Positions 16,600 through 25,260 of a stretch of DNA of 64,000 bases are shown here, one piece after another. Position numbers and translations under genes: made by a program. The stretch covers positions 1 to 64,000 of the forward strand of contig JANSYI010000001.1 in assembly GCA_024742475.1 (NCBI GenBank), in the 5' to 3' direction. The DNA is from a bacterium (lineage in GTDB: Bacteria; Myxococcota_A; Polyangia; Nannocystales; Nannocystaceae). Below the pieces are notes generated by a model, which worked only from the letters and a program-made list of their open reading frames with translations, was not told the DNA's origin and made no database searches. Numbering within the stretch: position 1 is the stretch's first letter; each line of letters begins with the position of its first letter.

Positions 16600-18507
16600 C
16601 TAGCGGCGGCGGCGGACCCAGCCGAGAGCGAGCAAGAGCAGCGCGCTCATCGGGGCTCCCGAACCGCCGGTGCGGCAGCCACCGCCGTCGTCGGCAGACG
16701 CGTCACCGCCGCTGTCACCGTCGGTGTCGGCCCCGTCGTCCTCGGGCTCGGGCTCGGGCTGGCCGTCGTCGCCATCGGTGCCCATCGGATCGCCTCCGCC
16801 GCTGCTGTCGCCAGCGGTGTCCTCGGGCTCGTCATCCTGGATGCCGACGTCGATGGTCACGGCCTGGCTCGGGGCCCAGAACCGGCTGTCACGCGCGACG
16901 ACGCCGAACTCGTAGGTGCCCTCGGGGATGCCGGTGACCTCCCACTCCCATGGTGGCTCGTAGAGTTTGAACTGCGGTTCGCCGTTGATGTAGAGCTCGA
17001 GCTCCATGATGCCGCGGTCGTCCTGCGGCTCGGCCGTGATCAGGAAGTCGGCTCCGGGGTCGAAGCTGTCTCCGTCGAGCGGCGCGGTGATGGTGACCGT
17101 CGGCGGCTCGGAGTCGCCCGGGTAGGGCTCGGCCGCGCACTCGAGGCTGCCGACCGCTCCGTTCTCCATGCCCGGCTCGCTGCCGTCGATGCAGGTGGGC
17201 GCGGACTGGGTGAAGCTCTCGTCGTACTCGACCTGGATGACCGCGTGGGTGCCCAAGTCCTCGGCGACGGTGAAGGTGACGCCGCCGGCGGGGTCGGTGA
17301 ACGAGTCGCCCTCCTGCATCAGGCCGCCGAGGCCGAGATCGAGGATGTATGGCGAGGGGCCGAAGCTATTGATCTCGCCGGCGACGTGCGCGATGACGCC
17401 GCCAGAGAGGGAGATGTCGAACTCGCCGATCGGCTGGCGGTACTCGAGGTAGTAGTAGCGCCCGTCGCCCGTGGGCACGCGCAGCGCCTGGGTGCCGTTG
17501 CAGGGCAGCTCGAGCGGCGCGATGTTGTAGGTGCCGTCTTGGGTGCCGTCGACGAAGTTGCAGCCCTCGAGCCAGCCCATGAAGCCCTTCTGCACCGCGT
17601 TGATGTGGCCGCAGCCGCCACCCATCGGGTCGTACGGGTCGCCGTACTCGACGTGGGAGCACGCCTCGGCGTCGAGCACCACGCCGTCGGGGCAGTTGTA
17701 GGCGTGGGAGTGGCCCATGCCGTAGTTGTGGCCGAGCTCCTGGTTGCGCACGACACAGCCGAACGAGCCGTTGTACCAGCTGTCGCGGGCGGGGAACTCC
17801 ACCGAGCCCACGCTCGCGAGGCCAGACCATCCACACCCGCTGACGCCCGGCGGGAAGTAGTACATGATCTGCCGCCAGTCATCGAGGCGGTGGCCGCGTT
17901 CGGTGAAGATCTGCTGCGCGGCCTGAGCGATGGCCGTGGCGCTGCAGCCGGCCGGACGCGGAATCGCGTAGGGGCCGAAGACGCGGCCGGACATCGTCTC
18001 CCGGCCGTAGGAGTTCTCGCCGTAGAACACGTTGGTGGACTTCTCGCCCGTGTACATGTCCTGCTCGCCAGCAGCGTTGCTGATGCCCCCGCCGGTGTCT
18101 TCCCACGTCAGCAAGATCGTCGCGATGCGGCGCGGCGCGTACGGCTCGGGCTCGATGAGAGGCTGCGGAGGCAGCTCGAGGACCTCGAAGTCCTCGACCA
18201 CGAGCGCGCCGTCGTCGTTGCGCTCCCCCTGCGCTCGGACGACCGCATCCCGCGGGATTTCCATTCCATCGGCGAGAACGACCTCGTGCTCTTCGACGCC
18301 TTCGATGAGGTAGTGCACGATGCGAGCGGTGCCGTCGTGCATGGTCATCGCGCGGGTCTCGAACCGGCCCACGGTGCCTGGCAACGCCAGGTCGCCATCG
18401 CGAACCTCCGTCTCGACCGGCTCGTTCTCCGGTGGTTGGCAGGCAGTTGCCAAAGCAACAAAGCCAGCGATTCCTATGATGCTCTTCGGGGGACTTGTGA
18501 TTCTCAT
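16600..18507 (-). CDS. gametolysin-like (M11) metallopeptidase with lipobox and MYXO-CTERM anchor
   Basis: The 635-residue precursor has signal GIAGFVALATAC (Cys23) and a propeptide-like region. The M11-type catalytic motif QELGHNYGMGH is at 256-266 (Glu257, with zinc ligands His260 and His266 and Gln256 in the place usually held by the first His, as in gametolysin). A C-terminal beta-sandwich (about 470-560, VTITAPLDGDSFDPGADF) follows, then a Pro/Asp/Gly/Ser-rich linker. The MYXO-CTERM sorting tail reads CRTGGSGAPMSALLLLALG and ends in WVRRRR (611-635). The tail is cut and re-anchored at the outer membrane by a myxosortase. It is an extracellular protease; the substrate is unknown. Confidence 0.88.
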   Translation of the reverse strand: MRITSPPKSIIGIAGFVALATACQPPENEPVETEVRDGDLALPGTVGRFETRAMTMHDGTARIVHYLIEGVEEHEVVLADGMEIPRDAVVRAQGERNDDGALVVEDFEVLELPPQPLIEPEPYAPRRIATILLTWEDTGGGISNAAGEQDMYTGEKSTNVFYGENSYGRETMSGRVFGPYAIPRPAGCSATAIAQAAQQIFTERGHRLDDWRQIMYYFPPGVSGCGWSGLASVGSVEFPARDSWYNGSFGCVVRNQELGHNYGMGHSHAYNCPDGVVLDAEACSHVEYGDPYDPMGGGCGHINAVQKGFMGWLEGCNFVDGTQDGTYNIAPLELPCNGTQALRVPTGDGRYYYLEYRQPIGEFDISLSGGVIAHVAGEINSFGPSPYILDLGLGGLMQEGDSFTDPAGGVTFTVAEDLGTHAVIQVEYDESFTQSAPTCIDGSEPGMENGAVGSLECAAEPYPGDSEPPTVTITAPLDGDSFDPGADFLITAEPQDDRGIMELELYINGEPQFKLYEPPWEWEVTGIPEGTYEFGVVARDSRFWAPSQAVTIDVGIQDDEPEDTAGDSSGGGDPMGTDGDDGQPEPEPEDDGADTDGDSGGDASADDGGGCRTGGSGAPMSALLLLALGWVRRRR

Positions 18508-18631
18508 GACCCTGCGACCCTTGGTCGCGGCAGGATAGCCACGGAGACCTGCTCGTGTGAAGCGCGCAGTCCGGTATTTCTCGGCGCTTCACGGAAAATA
18601 CGGCGGCCCAGCTCACCAACCAGCGCGCTGT

Positions 18632-18645
18632 CGAACGATCGTTCG
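18632..18645. promoter_or_regulatory. perfect 14-bp palindrome in a divergent promoter region
   Basis: CGAACGATCGTTCG lies 125 bases upstream of the M11 peptidase start and 113 bases upstream of the next lipoprotein start. Its place between divergent genes and full symmetry suggest a dimeric repressor operator. No regulator can be assigned. Confidence 0.4.
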
Positions 18646-18694
18646 GCGCGACCCACGGCGCTCCGCGTGGGTGCGAGCGTCAACGTGGCACTGG

Positions 18695-18723
18695 TTGACA
18701 TTTTGGTCTCCAGGCGGAAGAGT
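18695..18723 (+). promoter_or_regulatory. possible sigma-70-type promoter for the 18758 lipoprotein gene
   Basis: A perfect -35 hexamer TTGACA (18695-18700) lies 17 bases before AAGAGT, a poor -10 hexamer, with ATG 18758 about 35 bases beyond. TTGACA is rare in this GC-rich DNA, which makes it notable, but the -10 match is weak. Confidence 0.3.
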
Positions 18724-18757
18724 CCCGCCTTCGGATCGGGTGGCACTTCGGACTGAC

Positions 18758-19681
18758 ATGACGATCAAGACACAGCAACGCGTGATGATTCTGGCGACCG
18801 CGGTCGCGCTCATGGGCTGCGGCGACGACGGTGGCGCCTCGGACGAGAGCGGCTCCACCTCGGGCTCCACCTCGGGCTCCTCGGGCACCGACCCCACCGA
18901 TCCGAGCACGTCGGGCGTGCCGAGCACCGGGTCCACCTCCGAGACCGACGAGGGCACGAGCAGCACCACCGGCGGCACCGAGACGGGCAGCGCGGACTCC
19001 AGCGGAAGCTCCTCCGATGGCTCGACCGGCACCGAGGACGGCACGTCCACCGGCGCGATCGAGTCGGTGACGCTCTCGGGCGTCGTGACCGACTTTGGCT
19101 CACCCAACCCACTGCCGGGCATCTCGGTGTGCGTGTTCGAAGAGGCCGGCATCCCCTGCGCCACCACCGACGACGAAGGCGCGTACACCCTCCCCGGCGT
19201 GCCCTCGGCCGAGGGTGCGATCGAGTTCACCGGACCCAGCCGCTTTCCGTCCCTGTTCTGGGGCGAAGGGCCGATGGAGGACGAGGTGCTCGACTACAAC
19301 CTGCTGTCCACCATCGCCGCGGCCGTCCTCGCCAACGCGCTCGGCGAGAAGATCGACGACAACGACGGGCACCTCGCGCTCGCAGTCCTCGACGCAGAGG
19401 GCGCTCTCCTCTCGGGCGCGTCCTTCACCATGGATCCGCCCTCGGGCGCCATCGGCTACCTGACGCCCCAGGGCATCGACCCGGAGCTGACCGCGACCAC
19501 CGAGGTCGGCTTTGCGGGCTGGCTCAACGTCGCGGTCGGCGAGGTCGAGGTCACCGTCAGCCACCCCGACCTCGACTGCGTCCCCGGACCGGGCGCCCTC
19601 GTGGGCTCGACCCCGGACGCGCTGCGCATCGACATCACGGCGGGCTACCTCGGCAGCACGTTCCCGTTCGTCTGCAGCTGA
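18758..19681 (+). CDS. lipoprotein with carboxypeptidase regulatory-like domain
   Basis: From ATG 18758 the precursor has 307 residues. The signal ends ATAVALMGC. A 100-residue Ser/Thr/Gly/Asp linker follows and then a beta-rich domain beginning VTLSGVVTDFGSPNPLPGIS with DDEGAYTLPGVPS, typical of CarboxypepD_reg/transthyretin-like folds (about residues 108-185). The C-terminal part has further beta strands and no catalytic motif. It is likely a surface-exposed lipoprotein. The longer frame to 18557 is rejected because it lacks a signal peptide. A TTGACA promoter element lies just upstream. Confidence 0.82.
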   Translation: MTIKTQQRVMILATAVALMGCGDDGGASDESGSTSGSTSGSSGTDPTDPSTSGVPSTGSTSETDEGTSSTTGGTETGSADSSGSSSDGSTGTEDGTSTGAIESVTLSGVVTDFGSPNPLPGISVCVFEEAGIPCATTDDEGAYTLPGVPSAEGAIEFTGPSRFPSLFWGEGPMEDEVLDYNLLSTIAAAVLANALGEKIDDNDGHLALAVLDAEGALLSGASFTMDPPSGAIGYLTPQGIDPELTATTEVGFAGWLNVAVGEVEVTVSHPDLDCVPGPGALVGSTPDALRIDITAGYLGSTFPFVCS

Positions 19682-19751
19682 CACCGCGACTCGAAGAAAC
19701 TCTCGCGGCGGCTGACGGAAAGGCCGGGGTCGTGGAGATGAAGGCAGTGTC

Positions 19752-20342
19752 ATGCGTTTGTTCCTTCCCCTCCTCGGTCTCGCCCTCACCCTCACGGCCT
19801 GCGACTTGCCCGACATCGGCGACTCGGATTCGACGACCTCCGGCGGCGGCCCCGGCCCGGGCTCGGTGACCGACTCGTCGACGACGGTCGCGACGTCGTC
19901 GCCTCCGACCGACACCGCGACGCCCAGCGAGACCGCTGCCGGCGAGTGCCCTCCGTTCGATCCCGGCCCCGTGGGCGACCCCGACGAGTTCTACGCCTAC
20001 GACTGCCTGTGCGAGAGCTGCGAGCTCTCGTTCGACGACATCCCCCTCGAGACCCTGCAGCAGTTCGAGGAGGGGCTCTGCGATTGCCTTTGCGCCGAAG
20101 CGGGTTGCGGCGGCGTGCAGGGTGAAGGCGGGGTCGCGAGCGGCTCCCCGACGGACACCGGGCCCGGCGACGACTGCGGAGACACCGAGGGCTGGGGCAG
20201 CTCGGGTGGCTGGGGCGGAACCGACACCTGGGGCGGCTCGGGCGAATGGCCCGACACCGACAGCGGCACGTCCGGCTGGGGCTCGGGCGGCGTGACCACC
20301 GACGCCACCTGGGGCGGCTCCGAAGACAGCGGCCCGGACTGA
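19752..20342 (+). CDS. lipoprotein with Cys-rich core and Trp/Gly-rich C-terminal repeats
   Basis: The 196-residue precursor starts MRLFLPLLGLALTLTAC (Cys17) and continues with a Ser/Thr linker. A central Cys-rich segment follows (YDCLCESCELSF ... LCDCLCAEAGCGG, about 80-120). The last 60 residues are built of short WGSSGG/WGGTDTWGGS-type repeats. Function is unknown; the Cys core could form disulfides and the W/G repeats resemble low-complexity adhesive tails. It lies 70 bases after the CarboxypepD_reg-like lipoprotein and probably shares its transcript. Confidence 0.78.
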   Translation: MRLFLPLLGLALTLTACDLPDIGDSDSTTSGGGPGPGSVTDSSTTVATSSPPTDTATPSETAAGECPPFDPGPVGDPDEFYAYDCLCESCELSFDDIPLETLQQFEEGLCDCLCAEAGCGGVQGEGGVASGSPTDTGPGDDCGDTEGWGSSGGWGGTDTWGGSGEWPDTDSGTSGWGSGGVTTDATWGGSEDSGPD

Positions 20343-20344
20343 CG

Positions 20345-23053
20345 CTACCTCGCCAGAACGCGCAGGTCGGAGATGTTCACGCGGTTGAACGCTCCGTCTG
20401 CGCCCCCGAGCCCGCCCGTGTACGCCTCGAAGTGCGAGAAGACCGACATGTTGACCGCCTCGTCATCGCCTTCGATGCGCACCCTGTACGCAACGCCGGC
20501 GGTCAGCTCTGCCTCGACGAAGCTGGACAGCCCCCAGATCGACCAGTCGCCCAGGTGCGGCATGACGAGCAGGCCGTCGGCGACCTCGTCCCCGCTGACG
20601 ACCTCCTCGACCACCACGCGCTTGACCGCGCAGGTGATGCCGGTGCTGACCGGGCCCGCGCCGTTGCCATAGCCGACCTGCAGGAGGTGGGTGCCGCTTT
20701 GGTCCGGCGTGAAGCTGGGGACGGTCAGACTGTGGCCCGCGTCGCCCCAGCCCTCGTAGTGGAACCGGCCGTGGTTGGTGGTGCCCGCTCCGCCCTCGTT
20801 GGTCATCGCGGACGCGCTGATGAGTTCGACTCGCTGCGCGCCCTCACCCCACCAGCACTGCGGCGAGGAGTGCTGCGAGTGGTTGCCGCTGGCGGTGAAG
20901 GTCAGCTCGGCGACGTAACACGGCGTGGCAGCGCTATCGGCGTCGAAGTCGGGGTCGGTCCACGTGGTGGTGGAGCCGGGCAGCTCGTCGGCCACAACGG
21001 CACCGTCGCGATAGATCCGCCACGTGACTTCGCTGGCTTCGCTCGTGGAAAGGCCGAGGGTGACTTGCCCCCCTTCCCCGCTCACGGTGGTGATCTGCGG
21101 GGTGCGAGGGCCGAAGACGTCGCGCCAGTTGGCGTCGGTGGTCTCGGTGAGTTCGCCGTCGTCGGTGTCGCCGGCGCGCAGCCGCACGTAGACGCAATCG
21201 CCGTCTTGCACGCCGTCGAGCAGATCACCCTCGACCTCGGTGTCGCCGACGAAGACCGACTCGACCTGCAGCGCGCCAGAGCCCGCGCGCTCGGGCAGCG
21301 CCAGGACGACGTTGATGCTGCGGCCTCGATACTCGAAGCCATTGAGGACGAGCTCGTCGGTGCCCGCGAACAACGTCGTGCGCAGGCCTGCGGGAACGAA
21401 CGGCCGGATGTGCAGGCCATCGGCCTCGGCCTGCAGACCGAACAGGGTGTGGTGCACCATCGACACGTAGGCGGCGACGCTCCACAGCTGGCGCTGCGAG
21501 TTGACGACCGGCCCGCTCGAGGCGCCCTCGTCGACCCAAGGCGCGCCCGAGGCCGCCTCGAAGTTCTCCATGTTGGAGAGGTTGACCGCCGCCCCGCGAA
21601 CGAGCGCGCGCATCATCTTCTCGGCGACGGTGGCGTTGCCCGCCTTGGCAGCGGCGCGGAGCCAGTAGGCGGTCACGAACGGCCACTCCCCGCGGTTGTG
21701 ATAGATGGGGATGTCCTGCAGCTGCGGCCAGACGACCGGTGCGCCGGGGCCGTAGTGCGGGTAGCGGGCGAGGATGCGCGCGGCCTGCTTCTCGTCGGCG
21801 ACGTCGAACAAGACCGCGAACGACGAACCGAGCAGGTCGAAGCGGCGCACTGGAGCGACGTCGAGGCCCGTGGTGACGAAGGTGGAGAAGAGGCCCTCGT
21901 CTTCGAGCCAGAACCGCTCGCGGATCGCCGCGCGCAGGTCGTCCGCCCAGTCGGTGAACCTGTCGCGGGTCTGGGTGTCGCCGGTCTCCTCGGCCAGCGC
22001 GGCCGCGATTCGCATGGCGCGGTAGTGCAGCAGGTTGGTCGAGAGCGCCTTGCTCATGCCGATGTGCACGACGTCGCCCGCCGTCCACTCGGGGTAGGTC
22101 TGCTCGCGCCAGTCGAGGAAGGATTGCTCGCCGCGGTAGAGGCCGTCGGTGGGGTCGTAGACGACGCCGCGATCGTGGTCGAGCGTGTTGGTGAGCGCTT
22201 CGAGGGTGCGGTCGCGAAACGCCTCGCGTGCGTCACCGTCGAGCTGCGCGAGCAGCTCCCACGCGCCAACGGCCCACGAGACCCGGTCGCTCGACACCGG
22301 GTAGCTGCCGCCCGTGCCCGTGTCTTGAACCACCTGCAGGTCGCCGCCGCCGCGGCGCTCGCTGAGCTTGAACTCGAGCGAGTTGCGCGCGCGCTCGGGG
22401 TCGAGCCCCGCGAGCCCGAGGTCGACCGCGTACGCGGTGTCGCGCGTCCACACGTAGTTCCACTTGCGCCCGGTCTCGAAGCAGCCGCCGCAGGGCACCT
22501 CGGCGCCGTCGTTGAACGCGAAGTCTTGAATCGACTCGACGCTGTTCTCGCGCGTCTCCTCGAGCGCGAGCGTGTAGAGGGCATCGAAGAGGTCGTGGCC
22601 CGAGCGCAGCGTGGAGTCATCAGCCTGCTCGATGAGGATGCGAGGGTTGCTCGGCAGACCATCGACCAGCGCCGCCGTGGTGCTGAGCGTGTAGGTGCGG
22701 CGCTCCGCGTCGGGGTCGTCGATCGTGACCTCGGCGTTGCCGACGCTGTCGTTCCACCGATCGGTGCCGCTGCGGTCGGCCTGGGGTTGCGATGGGCACG
22801 AGGGCATGACCGGAGGCCCCCCCGTCGAGCTGCTGCTCTCACCGCCGGGGTCGGTCTCCCCTGAGTCCGAGCTCCCCGGCGTGACCGTGTCACTGCTCGA
22901 GCTGCCGCTGGCGGTGATCGTACTGGCCACCGACGTGCTGCCGACCGAGTCGCCGTCGGTCTCGCCGGCGACGCCGTCGTCCCCGCACGCGAGCAAGCAA
23001 GACCCTGCGAGGAGAATGAGGCCCGCTCCCCAACGACCAGTGCAACCAGACAT
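20345..23053 (-). CDS. six-hairpin glycosidase-like lipoprotein
   Basis: The 902-residue precursor has signal LILLAGSCLLAC (Cys23) and a Ser/Thr/Gly/Asp linker. A large alpha/alpha-toroid domain follows (about 80-560), with ETGRKWNYVWTRDTAYAVDL and YHNRGEWPFVTAYWLRAA, as in amylo-alpha-1,6-glucosidase/trehalase-like (alpha/alpha)6 enzymes. A C-terminal beta-sandwich part (about 620-900, with SLTVPSFTPDQSGTHLLQVG) resembles a carbohydrate-binding module. Substrate and exact GH family cannot be told. It is probably a surface-exposed polysaccharide hydrolase. Convergent with the W/G-rich lipoprotein gene; stops two bases past it. Confidence 0.72.
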   Translation of the reverse strand: MSGCTGRWGAGLILLAGSCLLACGDDGVAGETDGDSVGSTSVASTITASGSSSSDTVTPGSSDSGETDPGGESSSSTGGPPVMPSCPSQPQADRSGTDRWNDSVGNAEVTIDDPDAERRTYTLSTTAALVDGLPSNPRILIEQADDSTLRSGHDLFDALYTLALEETRENSVESIQDFAFNDGAEVPCGGCFETGRKWNYVWTRDTAYAVDLGLAGLDPERARNSLEFKLSERRGGGDLQVVQDTGTGGSYPVSSDRVSWAVGAWELLAQLDGDAREAFRDRTLEALTNTLDHDRGVVYDPTDGLYRGEQSFLDWREQTYPEWTAGDVVHIGMSKALSTNLLHYRAMRIAAALAEETGDTQTRDRFTDWADDLRAAIRERFWLEDEGLFSTFVTTGLDVAPVRRFDLLGSSFAVLFDVADEKQAARILARYPHYGPGAPVVWPQLQDIPIYHNRGEWPFVTAYWLRAAAKAGNATVAEKMMRALVRGAAVNLSNMENFEAASGAPWVDEGASSGPVVNSQRQLWSVAAYVSMVHHTLFGLQAEADGLHIRPFVPAGLRTTLFAGTDELVLNGFEYRGRSINVVLALPERAGSGALQVESVFVGDTEVEGDLLDGVQDGDCVYVRLRAGDTDDGELTETTDANWRDVFGPRTPQITTVSGEGGQVTLGLSTSEASEVTWRIYRDGAVVADELPGSTTTWTDPDFDADSAATPCYVAELTFTASGNHSQHSSPQCWWGEGAQRVELISASAMTNEGGAGTTNHGRFHYEGWGDAGHSLTVPSFTPDQSGTHLLQVGYGNGAGPVSTGITCAVKRVVVEEVVSGDEVADGLLVMPHLGDWSIWGLSSFVEAELTAGVAYRVRIEGDDEAVNMSVFSHFEAYTGGLGGADGAFNRVNISDLRVLAR

Positions 23054-23125
23054 GCTCGGGAGGGTGCTCGGGGGTGGGAGCGACTGTCAACGGGCGCGAC
23101 CCTCGCCCAACGCGCGGACGCCCTC

Positions 23126-23806
23126 TCACAGCGGGGCGCAGATCTCCCCCGTCGGGCAGTCACCGGGCTCGCACAGGCACAGGCCGCTCGCCTCGTCGCA
23201 GGTGGTCGTGGGGCAGGCCAAGACGCCCCCATCGACGCACGACTCCCTGCAGTAGCCCTGCCCATCGTCGGTCTGGCCCACGCAGGCCATGTCGTCGCCC
23301 TCGCACTGACCGTCCCCGTCACACGCGACCACGCACTGGGGGTGGCCGAAGATGGTCTCGCAGGTCGTGCCCGCGAACACGCCCTCACATTCGTCGTCGC
23401 TCCGGCACGCCGGGGGCACGCACGCTCCGTTCACGCAGCCGAAGTTGCCGGGGTAGACCGCGCTCGGACAGTCGGGATCGTCGGGCCGACAGCAGTCGGA
23501 GGGGAGCTCGCAGTCGCGGGTGCACACCGGGGGCCCTTCGGGCGGGGGCGCGCCGGTCGATGTCGAGCTCGTGGAGCCGGCGCCGCTCGAGCCCGGCCCC
23601 GAGGAGGAGACACCGCTCGAGGTGCCTCGTGCCCCCGTGCTGCTCGAGGCGGCCGCCGTGGTCGGCTCGATGAGGGTGTCGGCCGCCGTGGAGCCCGCAT
23701 CGGTCGGGTCCCCACCGGGCGTGCCCGCCTCGCCATCGTTCGCACACGCTGGCAGCAGGCAGAAGACTGAGAACGCGAGACAGCACCTCATCACGGTCCG
23801 CGTCAC
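23126..23806 (-). CDS. Cys-rich lipoprotein (Dickkopf/EGF-like knot)
   Basis: From GTG 23806 the precursor has 226 residues and signal LAFSVFCLLPAC. A long Ser/Thr/Gly linker follows, and then a C-terminal half with about 24 cysteines: CELPSDCCRPDDPDC, CVPPACRSDDECEG, CVVACDGDGQCEGDD and CLCEPGDCPTGEICAP. This pattern resembles the small Cys-rich knot modules frequent in myxobacterial lipoproteins. GTG 23806 is supported by GGAGGGG four bases upstream; ATG 23791 is the alternative. It is upstream of the glycosidase-like gene on the same strand, so co-expression is likely. Its function is unknown. Confidence 0.78.
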   Translation of the reverse strand: MTRTVMRCCLAFSVFCLLPACANDGEAGTPGGDPTDAGSTAADTLIEPTTAAASSSTGARGTSSGVSSSGPGSSGAGSTSSTSTGAPPPEGPPVCTRDCELPSDCCRPDDPDCPSAVYPGNFGCVNGACVPPACRSDDECEGVFAGTTCETIFGHPQCVVACDGDGQCEGDDMACVGQTDDGQGYCRESCVDGGVLACPTTTCDEASGLCLCEPGDCPTGEICAPL

Positions 23807-23885
23807 GATACCCCTCCGCTCGCGCCGGCGACACGGGGCTGAGTCCCCCAACTCGACCCCGCGCTGGGGGCCACGAAACGAAAAG

Positions 23886-23915
23886 GGGGGGCGGTGCCTC
23901 CACGCACCGCCCCCC
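23886..23915 (-). terminator. strong rho-independent terminator of the FIST-to-DUF4331 gene run
   Basis: A perfect 12-bp stem GGGGGGCGGTGC/GCACCGCCCCCC with a 6-base loop. It is followed on the minus strand by one more C and then TTTTCGTTTCG. It lies 32 bases beyond the DUF4331 stop, which is the clearest terminator in the window. Confidence 0.85.
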
Positions 23916-23947
23916 GGACTACGAAGCGACCGAATGATGTCGTCGGC

Positions 23948-25240
23948 TCAGAGCGGGTTGCCGCTGTGCGGGGTTGCCAGGTAGGGCATCTCGTCGAAGA
24001 ACGCCAGGTCGTTGCCGTCGACGCCATCGCCCACCGCGATGCCCCCGTTGCACGCCACGGTCAGGAGCGTGTCGGTGACGTCGTCCGTCAGCGTGCGGCC
24101 GTTGGGGAACCCGCTGTTGGCGAAGGTCTGGCCCTCGGTGATGTTGATGCGCAGGAGGTCCGCCGGGGCGGTGCCGTTGGGTCCGAGCAGGCCAACGATG
24201 TCGAGCCGGCCATCATCGGGCGCAGGTGGGCACGGCAGCCCGAGCACGGCCGCGAGCAGGCCCGTGACCTCGGGGTCGAGAATGTACGCGCCGAAGTTGG
24301 CGACGTCGTCGACGGGGTTGCTGCGGTTGTACTTGTCCTTGTCCTGCAGCGGCACGATGACCTCGTTGACCAGCGGCCAGCCCAGGCGCGAGACCTGCAC
24401 CCAGCCACCACCGAAGAGGGGCTCGCGGGTCGTCCGGCGCACGGTCACCCGAGGACGCAGGGCCTTGGCGTAGACCCCGACGACCGAGCTGAGGCCATCG
24501 TCACCTTCGGCGGGACGCTCGCCTCCATCGGCGATCTCGGAGATGGGCACCTCGAGCACGATGGACATCACGTTCGCGCCGTCGGTGGTGGGCGCTCCGG
24601 CGACGCCGAGCAGGTCAAAGACGTGCAGGTCGACGAAAAACGGCTCATCGCGAGGGCCGGCAAAGACCGTCGCGCCGTCGCTGAGCGAGGTGATGCCCTC
24701 GCGCGCCACGGTCTCGTAGGACCCGTCGGGAAAGGAGCGGTCGCCGACGTACCAGGGCGCAACGGGGATGTCGTCACCCACGGTGTCGAACGAGGTGGAC
24801 CCGTCGTCGTCGCGGTCGACCCGGAAGACGCGCATGTGCTGCTTGACGTTGAGCGTCGCGTCGTCGATCGCCGAGACCGGGCCGGTGTTGTAGAGGAAGG
24901 TGCCGCCGTTCTCGGTCATCGTGTCGAAGTCGAACACGTACTTGAGGTCGGGAACCGCGTCGCCGTCGTTGTCGATGGCGATGGCGTAGAGCGCTTGGTC
25001 GGAGAAGCGGTAGAAGTTCGGACCGGAGTGCGGGAGCAGCAGCGGCACGTAGTTGGCCACGATGACCAGGTTGTCCGGGTTGTCCGGGCTGATGAAGGTG
25101 TAGACGTCGGTGTTGTCGACGAACTGGTCTTCTGCGATGGCCGGAGCTTCACGGTGGCTCGACGCGTCAGCGGTTTGAGGGAGGCTGACCGCGACGCCGG
25201 CCAGGGCCGCGAGGGCGAGGATCTTGTTCTTGGCGTTCAT
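23948..25240 (-). CDS. DUF4331-family exported protein
   Basis: From ATG 25240 the precursor has 430 residues, with signal ILALAALAGVAVSLPQTADA and cleavage before SSHREAP. SHREAPAIAEDQFVDNTDVY is the signature start of DUF4331 proteins, followed by TFISPDNPDNLVIVANYVP. The family is widespread in exported proteins of unknown function. GGAGTG nine bases upstream supports ATG 25240 over ATG 25264, which would overlap the upstream gene. The start is 20 bases after the propeller lipoprotein stop, so the two are almost certainly co-transcribed; a terminator lies just downstream. Confidence 0.92.
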   Translation of the reverse strand: MNAKNKILALAALAGVAVSLPQTADASSHREAPAIAEDQFVDNTDVYTFISPDNPDNLVIVANYVPLLLPHSGPNFYRFSDQALYAIAIDNDGDAVPDLKYVFDFDTMTENGGTFLYNTGPVSAIDDATLNVKQHMRVFRVDRDDDGSTSFDTVGDDIPVAPWYVGDRSFPDGSYETVAREGITSLSDGATVFAGPRDEPFFVDLHVFDLLGVAGAPTTDGANVMSIVLEVPISEIADGGERPAEGDDGLSSVVGVYAKALRPRVTVRRTTREPLFGGGWVQVSRLGWPLVNEVIVPLQDKDKYNRSNPVDDVANFGAYILDPEVTGLLAAVLGLPCPPAPDDGRLDIVGLLGPNGTAPADLLRINITEGQTFANSGFPNGRTLTDDVTDTLLTVACNGGIAVGDGVDGNDLAFFDEMPYLATPHSGNPL

Positions 25241-25260
25241 GACTGTGTTCACTCCGGATT

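Noticed and set aside
18686..18700. TGGCACTGGTTGACA as a possible sigma-54 (-24/-12) promoter
   Set aside because: The spacing between GG and the next GC position is wrong (CA is found where GC is required), so only a -35-like TTGACA was reported.
15991..18756. 921-residue open frame on the plus strand
   Set aside because: It is antisense to the M11 peptidase gene, has a Val/Ala/Arg/Asp-rich composition typical of the shadow frame of a GC-rich gene and no domain or start signal.
20246..22864. 872-residue open frame on the plus strand
   Set aside because: Antisense to the glycosidase-like lipoprotein, with shadow-frame composition; it also overlaps the W/G-rich lipoprotein out of frame.
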